Origin: an uncultured Bacilli bacterium
Lineage (GTDB): Bacteria > Bacillota_I > Bacilli_A > RF39 > UBA660
Assembly: GCA_944373065.1 (NCBI GenBank)
Contig: CALWAJ010000015.1
Coordinates: 1-19,759, forward strand
Length of the DNA stretch: 19,759 bases
Direction: 5' to 3'
The number at the start of each line of letters is the position of its first letter. Within the stretch, counting starts at the first letter, position 1. The position numbers and the translations under genes are program-made. Below are positions 1 through 6,377 of this stretch, piece by piece. Below the pieces are notes generated by a model that saw only the letters and a program-made list of their open reading frames with translations, was not told the DNA's origin and searched no databases.

Positions 1-21
1 ATAATTAATATAGGAGAGCTT

Positions 22-2202
22 ATGAGTAAAGTAACAGGAAATTTTAAAAAGACAATTTTTAGAAGTAATACTAATAACTATTTAATAGGTTTATTTAAAG
101 TAAAAGAAACTAGCCCTGATTTAGATAAATTTATTAATAAGACTATTACTATTACTGGTTATTTACCTGATTTGAATGAGATAGATACTTATGTATTAGA
201 GGGTAATATTATGAATCACTCTAAGTATGGGGAACAGTTTGTTGTTAATACTTTTGAGAGGATTATGCCAAAAGAAGTTGATTCTATGGTTAGTGTGTTA
301 AGTAGTGATATGTTTAAAGGAATAGGTAAGAAAACAGCTGAAGCGATAGTTGAGATGTTTCATGAAGATACCTTTAATGTAATATTAGAAAATCCTAATA
401 ATTTATTATTAGTTAAAGGAGTTAGTGAAAAACAAGTAAGAGTGTTACATGAAGCCTTAAAGAATTATCAAGGTAGCTATGAGATAATCCTTAATCTATC
501 TAAATTAGGTTTTTCTACTAGAGATAGTCTTAAAATATATAGTAAATTTAAAGAAAAGAGCTTTGATATTATAAATGATGATATTTATAAAGCTTATTAC
601 TATATAGATGATATCTACTTTAAGACTTGTGATTATATTTTTGAAAAAAATACTTTAGAAAAGTTAGATGTTAAAAGAGTTAGAGCGGTGTTTATCTATA
701 TATTAAGAGAACTTACTAATGTAAGTGGCAATACTTACTTTTATCTAGATGAAGTTAGACCTTATTTTATAAGAGTGTTAGGAACTGATGTAAGTGATGA
801 ATTATTATTAGAAGCCTTAAATAATTTAATTAGTTTAGAGTTAATAGTAGTTAAAGAAGATAAAATCTATTTAAAAGAATATTATGATGCCGAAATATTT
901 ATTGCTAGACGTTTAAGACTACTTGCTCATGAAAAGAGTGAGACTTTAAAGAATTATAAAGATGTCTTAAAAGAAATAGAGTTTAAAAATAATATTATCT
1001 ATAACGAAGAACAAGAGAGTGCTATTAGGGAAGCTTTAACTAATAAATGTTTAGTTATAACAGGCGGACCAGGAACAGGAAAGACTACTATTATTAAAGG
1101 AATTATTGACTTATATCAAGCACTTAATAAATATAATACTAAAGACTTAATGGAAAACTTAGTATTACTCGCACCAACTGGAAGAGCTAGTAAAAGAATG
1201 AGTGAAGTTACAAATCTATCAGCTTCAACTATTCATAGATTCTTAAAATGGAATAAAGATACTAATAAGTTTCAAGTTAATGAGTATAATAAAAGTAAAG
1301 CAGAATTTGTTATTATCGATGAATCTAGTATGTTAGATACTTTGTTACTTTGTAATTTATTAAAAGGATTATCTACTAATACTAAGATAGTCTTTGTAGG
1401 TGATGCTAATCAATTACCTAGTGTTGGGGCAGGTAATGTTTTACATGATATGTTAGAAAGTGAAGAGATTAAAACTATTAGATTAAAAAATCTTTATAGA
1501 CAAGGAAATGATTCTAATATCATAACATTCGCTCATGATATTAATGAAGGAGTACTTAATAAAGATATCTTTAATAAGGGAGAAGATTTACAGTTTATAA
1601 AATGTCCTGATAATAAAGTAATAGATACTATTAAAGAAGAAGTTAAAAAACTTCAAAATACAGATTATCAAGTGCTTGCTCCTATGTATAAAACTATTAA
1701 TGGAATAGATAATATTAATAACTCTTTACAAGATTTATTAAATCCTAAGAAATCTACTAAAAAAGAGATATCTATTAGTAATGTAGTTTATAGAGAAGAT
1801 GATAAAGTAATAGAACTTACTAATATGCCAGATGATAATGTTTTTAATGGAGATATTGGATGTATTAGTAGAATAAAACTTAGTCCTAAAAAAGAAGTAT
1901 ATATAGATTATGATGATAATACTGTAAAATATACTCCAACGATGTTTAATAACTTTTCATTAGCTTATGCTATATCTATACATAAAAGTCAAGGCTGTGA
2001 ATTTAAAACTATAATTATGCCTATAGTAAAAGGGTATAAAAAAATGTTATATAGAAAACTTATTTATACAGGAGTTACTAGAAGTAAAGAGAAACTTATA
2101 CTAATAGGAGATATTAAAGCTTTAGAATATGCTATTAATAATACAAATGAACAGAAAAGAAGAACAAGTTTAGATTATTATTTGAAAAATGGTATAATTT
2201 AG
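22..2202 (+). CDS. recD2: RecD2-type ATP-dependent DNA helicase (superfamily 1B, 5'-3')
   Basis: A 726-residue helicase of the RecD/TraA family, the long RecD2 form found in bacteria without RecBC partners and linked to DNA repair and replication-fork maintenance. The N-terminal third has helix-hairpin-helix repeats (FKGIGKKTAEAIVEMF near residues 98-113). The motor follows: Walker A GGPGTGKTT near 348-356, Walker B VIIDESSML near 430-438, motif III VFVGDANQLPSVGAG near 458-472, the LYRQ motif near 491, and C-terminal motifs SIHKSQG near 652 and YTGVTRSKEKLILIG near 682-696. Length is normal for RecD2 (somewhat over 700). AGGAGA at 12-17 sits 4 bases before the ATG. A small YtxH-like gene follows 37 bases later. 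The family assignment is secure; the cellular role is inferred from homologues. Confidence 0.94.
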   Translation: MSKVTGNFKKTIFRSNTNNYLIGLFKVKETSPDLDKFINKTITITGYLPDLNEIDTYVLEGNIMNHSKYGEQFVVNTFERIMPKEVDSMVSVLSSDMFKGIGKKTAEAIVEMFHEDTFNVILENPNNLLLVKGVSEKQVRVLHEALKNYQGSYEIILNLSKLGFSTRDSLKIYSKFKEKSFDIINDDIYKAYYYIDDIYFKTCDYIFEKNTLEKLDVKRVRAVFIYILRELTNVSGNTYFYLDEVRPYFIRVLGTDVSDELLLEALNNLISLELIVVKEDKIYLKEYYDAEIFIARRLRLLAHEKSETLKNYKDVLKEIEFKNNIIYNEEQESAIREALTNKCLVITGGPGTGKTTIIKGIIDLYQALNKYNTKDLMENLVLLAPTGRASKRMSEVTNLSASTIHRFLKWNKDTNKFQVNEYNKSKAEFVIIDESSMLDTLLLCNLLKGLSTNTKIVFVGDANQLPSVGAGNVLHDMLESEEIKTIRLKNLYRQGNDSNIITFAHDINEGVLNKDIFNKGEDLQFIKCPDNKVIDTIKEEVKKLQNTDYQVLAPMYKTINGIDNINNSLQDLLNPKKSTKKEISISNVVYREDDKVIELTNMPDDNVFNGDIGCISRIKLSPKKEVYIDYDDNTVKYTPTMFNNFSLAYAISIHKSQGCEFKTIIMPIVKGYKKMLYRKLIYTGVTRSKEKLILIGDIKALEYAINNTNEQKRRTSLDYYLKNGII

Positions 2203-2239
2203 AAATATGAATCCATAATACTTGTAGGAGGCAAAATTT

Positions 2240-2404
2240 ATGGATAAGAAAAAAATGATGATAACAGCAGGAGTTATGGCTGGAGTTGGTTATGGTATGT
2301 ATAGATACTTTAAGAACAATCCAGCTAAGCTTAATATGATGAAACAAAAAATGAAAAACATTGGTAATGCTGTTAATAATTTTAATGATGAGATGATGAT
2401 GTAA
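2240..2404 (+). CDS. Small YtxH-like membrane-anchored protein (54 aa)
   Basis: An ATG at 2240 preceded by TAGGAGG at 2225-2231 (8-base spacing) opens a 54-residue frame. After a short basic start (MDKKK) comes a Gly/Ala/Met-rich hydrophobic stretch, residues 6-24, then a polar tail with Lys and Asn (residues 25-54) likely to form an amphipathic helix. The glycine-rich helix followed by a Lys-rich tail resembles YtxH-like proteins, which are short membrane-anchored proteins of poorly known function in Firmicutes. It lies 37 bases after recD2 on the same strand, so it may be cotranscribed, and a weak terminator overlaps its stop. The frame and ribosome binding site are directly visible; the family name is a resemblance only. 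Confidence 0.7.
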   Translation: MDKKKMMITAGVMAGVGYGMYRYFKNNPAKLNMMKQKMKNIGNAVNNFNDEMMM

Positions 2405-2419
2405 AGTTGTCATCTTTTT
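2395..2419 (+). terminator. Weak intrinsic terminator after the YtxH-like gene
   Basis: GATGATG (2395-2401), loop TAAAGT, TGTCATC (2408-2414) form a 7-bp stem with two G-U pairs, followed by TTTTT. The stem overlaps the stop codon. It is short and AT-rich, so termination is probably partial. Confidence 0.45.
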
Positions 2420-2421
2420 AA

Positions 2422-2450
2422 TTGTTATAATGCTATAATTGTGTTAAAAT
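2422..2450 (+). promoter_or_regulatory. Promoter(s) for the surface protein gene
   Basis: Two overlapping sigma-A-type readings exist. One is TTGTTA (2422-2427), 17 bases, TAAAAT (2445-2450). The other is an extended -10 element TGCTATAAT (2431-2439) without a clear -35. Both precede the gene at 2477, which has AAGGTG at 2463-2468 as its ribosome binding site, 8 bases from the ATG. Confidence 0.5.
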
Positions 2451-2476
2451 TGATATAAAGGTAAGGTGTTTATACT

Positions 2477-4351
2477 ATGAAAGAAGCGATTAAAAATAAT
2501 AAGAAAATTATAATAATAGGAGTAGCTATTATCATATTACTTCTAATAGGTATAGCTTTTGCATATTTAGTAACAACATTACATGGACAAGAAGAATATG
2601 TGTTAAGAGCTGGAACATTAAACTTAGAGTTAGATGATAAAAATGAATTAACATTATCTAGTCAAATACCATTAGAAGATAAAGAGGGAATGACTTTAGA
2701 AGGATTTAACTTTAGTTTAATAAATCATGGAAATATAGAAACAGACTATACTATCTATTTAGATGATATAGCCTTAGATGAAGGAGAAACTAGAATGCCT
2801 GATTCATCTATTAGATATAGTTTAACAAAAAATGAAGTAGCAGGTAGCCCTGATAACTTATCTAATATGGGTGCTAATCCTAATAGAGTAGTAGATAAAG
2901 GTTCTATTGCTGTAGATGAGACAATTAATTATACATTAAGAATATGGATAGATTATGATGCTACAAGTGAAGAAGCAGGTGGTAAGACTTTTAAAGGTAA
3001 ATTAAGAGTAGTAGCAACTCAACCTGTAGGAGAGAAAGCTTCAACTGTTTTATTAGAAAATATACCAGAAGAAAATCAATATGATGATGGAGTAGATACC
3101 TTTATAACAGGAGAAGACCCAAATAACTATATATGGTATAGTGGAAAGTTATGGAGAGCAGTGTCTGTTAATAATGATGCAAAAACTACTAAGTTAGTAA
3201 CACAGTGGAATATAAGTTCAATTACCTATTCCAGTAGTAGTACAGACTTTGCAGGAAGTTATATGGAAGACTGGTTAAATGATACAAGTGCCGACGGATT
3301 CCTTGGTAATTTAAGAGATTATGAGAACTTTATAGTAACAGATGCTAAGTGGAATGCTACATTAGATGCAACTAGTCTAGGAAGTATAACAAGACCTAGT
3401 GATAGTGGTACAATAGTGACAGATGCAGTAGGATTACTTAATATGTATGAGTATCAATCTAGTTACAATGGAACAACTTATAGCAATGGTTATTTAAATA
3501 ATGGACTTTATTGGTGGACTATTACACCGTATAGTTCATCAGATATTCGACGTATTAGCACTAATGGCTCAGCAGAATATATTAGTTCAATTCATGCATT
3601 TTGTGTACGTCCATCAATAAATTTAAAATCTAACATCCGTATTGTAGATGGTGATGGGACAGTAGATAATCCATATCGCTTAAACGGAGATAACGATAGT
3701 AATCTATCAGGAACATTACTCAATACGAGATATAGTGGAGAATATATAAAATTTGGAAATGATGAAAATAAATTATATAGAATAGTAAGTCATGAGACTT
3801 CAGGCTTGACTAAGATAACCAGTGCCGAACCATTAAAGAGTTCTGGAAATTTTTTAAGCAGTGCCTTTGATAGTAATAGTGGTGTTAATTATTCAAATGC
3901 AAATACAATTGGTTCATTTTTGAACAATGATTATTTAAATATAGAAAATGGATATTTAACAAATGAAGATATAGCCATGATAGAAGAAAGTAGCACTTGG
4001 TATCTTGGGACGGTAGCTAATGGCGTATCATATAAATTAGCAAAATATACAGATGTAACTGGTACTGAATCAATATCCAGTATTGCTACAGCAAAAGTAG
4101 GCTTGCTAAGATTTGGAGAATTGATGGCAGGACAATTTAATATATATAGAAATAATACATCTTATTGGACAATAACAGTATATTCTTCAAATTATATTCG
4201 TAGTGTTGACAATATTGGTGATGGAGACGCCCACAGTTCAGATAGTGATTTGTTCGGCATTAAACCATCATTAAATTTAAAATCTAACGTTATAATTACA
4301 TCAGGAACAGGCACTAAATCTGACCCGTTTGTATTGACTTTAAGTAGTTAA
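2477..4351 (+). CDS. Signal-anchored surface protein: TasA/camelysin-like N-terminus plus two lectin-like repeats
   Basis: 624 residues. A basic N-terminus and hydrophobic segment (about residues 9-30) ending in AFAY resemble SipW-dependent TasA/camelysin signals. The GTLNLELDD motif and following beta-rich section up to about residue 185 also fit that family. Two repeats follow, about 191-402 and 412-624. Each contains a W/Y-R-(A/I)-VS motif, a YW(W)TIT(P/V)YSS motif, a divergent stretch of about 20-25 residues, then (V/I)(R/K)PS(I/L)NLKSN and a GTG/GDGT..(N/D)P(Y/F) ending. This layout suggests a C-type-lectin/FGE-like or DUF6273-like fold. Arg is AGA everywhere in the gene except five CGN codons in 3548-3679 and one at 4199, all in or near the divergent loops. 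It is a single-gene unit with its own promoter and terminator. Likely exported and cell-surface; ligand unknown. No LPXTG motif is seen. Confidence 0.7.
   Translation: MKEAIKNNKKIIIIGVAIIILLLIGIAFAYLVTTLHGQEEYVLRAGTLNLELDDKNELTLSSQIPLEDKEGMTLEGFNFSLINHGNIETDYTIYLDDIALDEGETRMPDSSIRYSLTKNEVAGSPDNLSNMGANPNRVVDKGSIAVDETINYTLRIWIDYDATSEEAGGKTFKGKLRVVATQPVGEKASTVLLENIPEENQYDDGVDTFITGEDPNNYIWYSGKLWRAVSVNNDAKTTKLVTQWNISSITYSSSSTDFAGSYMEDWLNDTSADGFLGNLRDYENFIVTDAKWNATLDATSLGSITRPSDSGTIVTDAVGLLNMYEYQSSYNGTTYSNGYLNNGLYWWTITPYSSSDIRRISTNGSAEYISSIHAFCVRPSINLKSNIRIVDGDGTVDNPYRLNGDNDSNLSGTLLNTRYSGEYIKFGNDENKLYRIVSHETSGLTKITSAEPLKSSGNFLSSAFDSNSGVNYSNANTIGSFLNNDYLNIENGYLTNEDIAMIEESSTWYLGTVANGVSYKLAKYTDVTGTESISSIATAKVGLLRFGELMAGQFNIYRNNTSYWTITVYSSNYIRSVDNIGDGDAHSSDSDLFGIKPSLNLKSNVIITSGTGTKSDPFVLTLSS
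3611..3634 (+). repeat. Direct repeat copy 1 at the end of the first lectin-like domain
   Basis: This 24-base stretch, encoding PSINLKSN, recurs at 4265-4288 (PSLNLKSN) with a single mismatch, although flanking DNA between the two domains is much more divergent. It marks the boundary after the variable loop in both repeats. Confidence 0.75.
4265..4288 (+). repeat. Direct repeat copy 2 at the end of the second lectin-like domain
   Basis: It matches 3611-3634 at 23 of 24 positions. The near-identity at DNA level could reflect recombination or gene conversion between the repeats, or simply strong protein conservation. Confidence 0.75.
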
Positions 4352-4366
4352 TAATTCTATGAATGA

Positions 4367-4390
4367 GCAACAAATTAGTTGCCTTTTTTT
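4367..4390 (+). terminator. Intrinsic terminator of the surface protein gene
   Basis: GCAAC (4367-4371), loop AAATTA, GTTGC (4378-4382), then C and seven T residues. It is 15 bases past the stop codon. Confidence 0.7.
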
Positions 4391-4393
4391 ATA

Positions 4394-4430
4394 TTGACAC
4401 AATCTATCTATTATGATACATTATAGATAG
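4394..4430 (+). promoter_or_regulatory. Promoter overlapped by a near-perfect 27-bp palindrome (operator-like)
   Basis: TTGACA (4394-4399) lies 17 bases before TACATT (4417-4422), which is preceded by TGA to give an extended -10. A palindrome spans 4404-4430: its outer arms CTATCTAT and ATAGATAG pair perfectly, then one mismatch, then ATG/CAT around a 3-base centre. It fills most of the spacer and covers the -10, the usual place for a dimeric repressor or MerR-type activator. No large gene starts directly downstream; the next ATG with a good ribosome binding site begins only a 7-codon frame at 4468. Confidence 0.55.
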
Positions 4431-4467
4431 AAGAGCGACTTGTAAAAAAGATGGAGAAAAGGAGGTT

Positions 4468-4491
4468 ATGAAAAAAATAAAAAAAGTATAA
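4468..4491 (+). other. Very short frame MKKIKKV, possible leader peptide or gene remnant
   Basis: GGAGG at 4461-4465 precedes an ATG at 4468 by only two bases, and the frame stops after seven codons at 4489-4491. The palindrome-controlled promoter at 4394 would transcribe it. The remainder to 4590 is AT-rich with repeated AATTGAA motifs and no frame. It may be the start of a decayed gene or a translated leader; I cannot tell which. Confidence 0.2.
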
Positions 4492-4593
4492 ATTTTGTAA
4501 ATTGAAGTATTTTTAGAATTGAAAATTGAAAAATCGCCTAGAGAAAATTAAAAATTGAAGACATAAATTTAATGAATTTACAAAATTGCCTTT

Positions 4594-4622
4594 TTGCAAT
4601 GTATTTTAGAATCTGCTATAAC
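4594..4622 (+). promoter_or_regulatory. Promoter of the Rpn-like nuclease gene
   Basis: TTGCAA (4594-4599), 17-base spacer, TATAAC (4617-4622), with TG one base before the -10 (TGCTATAAC, extended -10). The predicted start is near 4629, giving a leader of only about 11 bases that is essentially the ribosome binding site AAGGAGG (4629-4635). Confidence 0.6.
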
Positions 4623-4639
4623 ACTTGCAAGGAGGTTTT

Positions 4640-5554
4640 ATGATAAAAAAACGAATTAAAAATATTCCAAAGAATGTCTCTAATGAAGAGATTAGAGAAT
4701 ATATGATATCTAATAAATTTGTCTATGAAGGTACTCTTGACTCTGTTTTTAAATCCATTATGGGTGGCTGTCTTTTATATTTAGGAGATTTAATATCTAA
4801 ATTAACTGGACTCGATAAAGCTTTTATTATTGAAAACTTTAAAGAACAGAATGTTGAATATAAAATATCTAATGCTCTTGAAAAAAAGAAAGTATCAGAT
4901 TTTATCTTTAAATTACCAGGTTTTATTATTAACTTAGAATGTAATCGTGGATACTGGGATGGACTAATAGAGCGAAATGATGCTTATTTTTGTAAAATAA
5001 AGGCTGAGTTATTAAGTAAAGGAGAAGAGTATAGTAAGAAAATAAAAGTAATCCAAATAAACTTTGATATATTTGATAACTTTGAAGAATGTTTAGGAAA
5101 AGAAAATATCTCTAAATTTTACATGAAAAATAATGAAAACATAATAGAAACAGAAACTAGTGAAAAGATACATATAGATATGATGAAAAGTTATAATAAA
5201 TATCATAATGGAGAAGAGTTAACTAAATTAGATAAAGAATTAGTAATATTAATGTTAGATGATTATCTAGAAATTAAAAAAATAGCAGAAGGAGATGAAG
5301 AACTTATGGAAGTTTCAGAAAGATTATATGAATTAACAAATAATATTGATAATATAGGACTATATGACCCTGAAAAAAGAAGAAAGGAGGAAGAAGCTTT
5401 AAAGATAGAATATCATAGTAAAATCGCTGAAGAAAAAGGTGCTAAAGATGAGAAAAAAACTATTGCAAAAAATCTTCTTAATATGGGGATATCTAAAAAA
5501 GATATAATGAAAGCTACTGGTCTATCTAAGAAACAAATAACAATGTTGATGTAA
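4640..5554 (+). CDS. Rpn family PD-(D/E)XK nuclease / putative transposase
   Basis: 304 residues from the ATG at 4640, chosen because AGGAGG lies at 4630-4635; an upstream in-frame TTG at 4625 would put the ribosome binding site inside the gene. The N-terminal half carries the PD-(D/E)XK pattern: VSDFIFKLPGFIINLECN, around residues 85-102, with the acidic D and the E-x-N/Q-like core used for metal-dependent DNA cleavage. The C-terminus holds a charged coiled-coil-like linker (about 245-270) and a helix-turn-helix-like tail LLNMGISKKDIMKATGLSKK (near 280-299), typical of Rpn proteins, which promote RecA-independent recombination. No terminal inverted repeats or target duplication are obvious, so mobility is not shown. 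It has its own promoter and terminator. Confidence 0.8.
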   Translation: MIKKRIKNIPKNVSNEEIREYMISNKFVYEGTLDSVFKSIMGGCLLYLGDLISKLTGLDKAFIIENFKEQNVEYKISNALEKKKVSDFIFKLPGFIINLECNRGYWDGLIERNDAYFCKIKAELLSKGEEYSKKIKVIQINFDIFDNFEECLGKENISKFYMKNNENIIETETSEKIHIDMMKSYNKYHNGEELTKLDKELVILMLDDYLEIKKIAEGDEELMEVSERLYELTNNIDNIGLYDPEKRRKEEEALKIEYHSKIAEEKGAKDEKKTIAKNLLNMGISKKDIMKATGLSKKQITMLM

Positions 5555-5562
5555 TACCTAAC

Positions 5563-5591
5563 AAAACTGTAATAAAATTTACAGTTTTTTT
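5563..5591 (+). terminator. Strong intrinsic terminator after the Rpn-like gene
   Basis: AAAACTGTAA (5563-5572), loop TAAAAT, TTACAGTTTT (5579-5588) give a 10-bp perfect stem merging into a T run to 5591. The stem also contains TGTAA-N6-TTACA, a palindrome 31 bases before the BceA-like ATG, so a dual regulatory role is possible. Confidence 0.85.
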
Positions 5592-5621
5592 GTGATATAT
5601 TGGTAAAGAAAGGAGATTTGT

Positions 5622-6377
5622 ATGGAAGTTTTAAAAGTTAATAATTTAAAAAAATATTATGGTAGTAATAATAATATTACTAAAGCTTTAAATAATATAT
5701 CATTTACTGTTAATGATAATGAATTTCTTGCTATTATGGGGGCAAGTGGTAGTGGTAAAACAACCTTGCTTAATACTATATCTACAATAGATACTGTTAC
5801 TAGTGGAAATATTATTATTAATGGAATTGATATTACTAATTTAAATGAAGAAGAACTATCTAACTTTAGAAAAGAGAATCTTGGTTTTGTTTTTCAAGAC
5901 TTTAATTTATTAGATACTCTAACTATAAAAGAAAATATTGCCTTATCTTTAATAATTAATAAAGAAGATAAAACTAAGATTGATAATCTAGTTTTAGATA
6001 TTAGTAAAAAATTAGGTATTAGTGATATTCTTAATAAATATCCTTATGAAGTAAGCGGAGGGCAAAAACAAAGATGTGCCTGTGCTAGAGCCCTTATTAA
6101 TTCCCCTAAATTAATACTTGCAGATGAACCTACAGGGGCTTTAGACTCTCGTAATGCTAGAGTTTTATTAGAAACATTTAAAGAGATGAATGAAGAGTTG
6201 AAAGCAACTATTTTGATGGTTACTCATGATGCCTTTTCAGCGAGTTTTGCAAGTCGTGTTTTATTTATTAAAGATGGGAAAATATTTAATGAAATAATTA
6301 AAGGTAAAAAAACAAGAGGAGAGTTTTATGATGAGATTATAGATGTTTTAACATTACTTGGAGGAGATATTAAATAA
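5622..6377 (+). CDS. BceA-like ABC transporter ATP-binding protein
   Basis: 251 residues, with all ABC ATPase motifs intact: Walker A GASGSGKT (40-47), Q-loop Q92, signature VSGGQ (144-148), Walker B LILADEP (164-170, catalytic E169) and switch H202. The family (MacB/BceA type) powers permeases that remove peptide antibiotics from lipid II-cycle intermediates at the membrane. AAAGGAG sits 6 bases before the ATG. The stop overlaps the permease ATG by one base (TAATG), implying translational coupling. The two-component genes at 9335-10992 support a Bce-type role, though the drug or peptide is unknown. Confidence 0.92.
   Translation: MEVLKVNNLKKYYGSNNNITKALNNISFTVNDNEFLAIMGASGSGKTTLLNTISTIDTVTSGNIIINGIDITNLNEEELSNFRKENLGFVFQDFNLLDTLTIKENIALSLIINKEDKTKIDNLVLDISKKLGISDILNKYPYEVSGGQKQRCACARALINSPKLILADEPTGALDSRNARVLLETFKEMNEELKATILMVTHDAFSASFASRVLFIKDGKIFNEIIKGKKTRGEFYDEIIDVLTLLGGDIK

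Noticed and set aside
2135..2413. A 92-codon minus-strand frame rich in His and Phe
   Set aside because: It lies opposite recD2's end and the YtxH-like gene, has no ribosome binding site, and its composition is that of antisense AT-rich coding DNA.
2477..4351. Complete diversity-generating retroelement
   Set aside because: No reverse transcriptase, template repeat or accessory gene is present in the window. Only the possible target protein is, so I keep it as a hypothesis in the findings.
4640..5591. Insertion sequence around the Rpn-like gene
   Set aside because: No terminal inverted repeats or target-site duplications could be found at either end.
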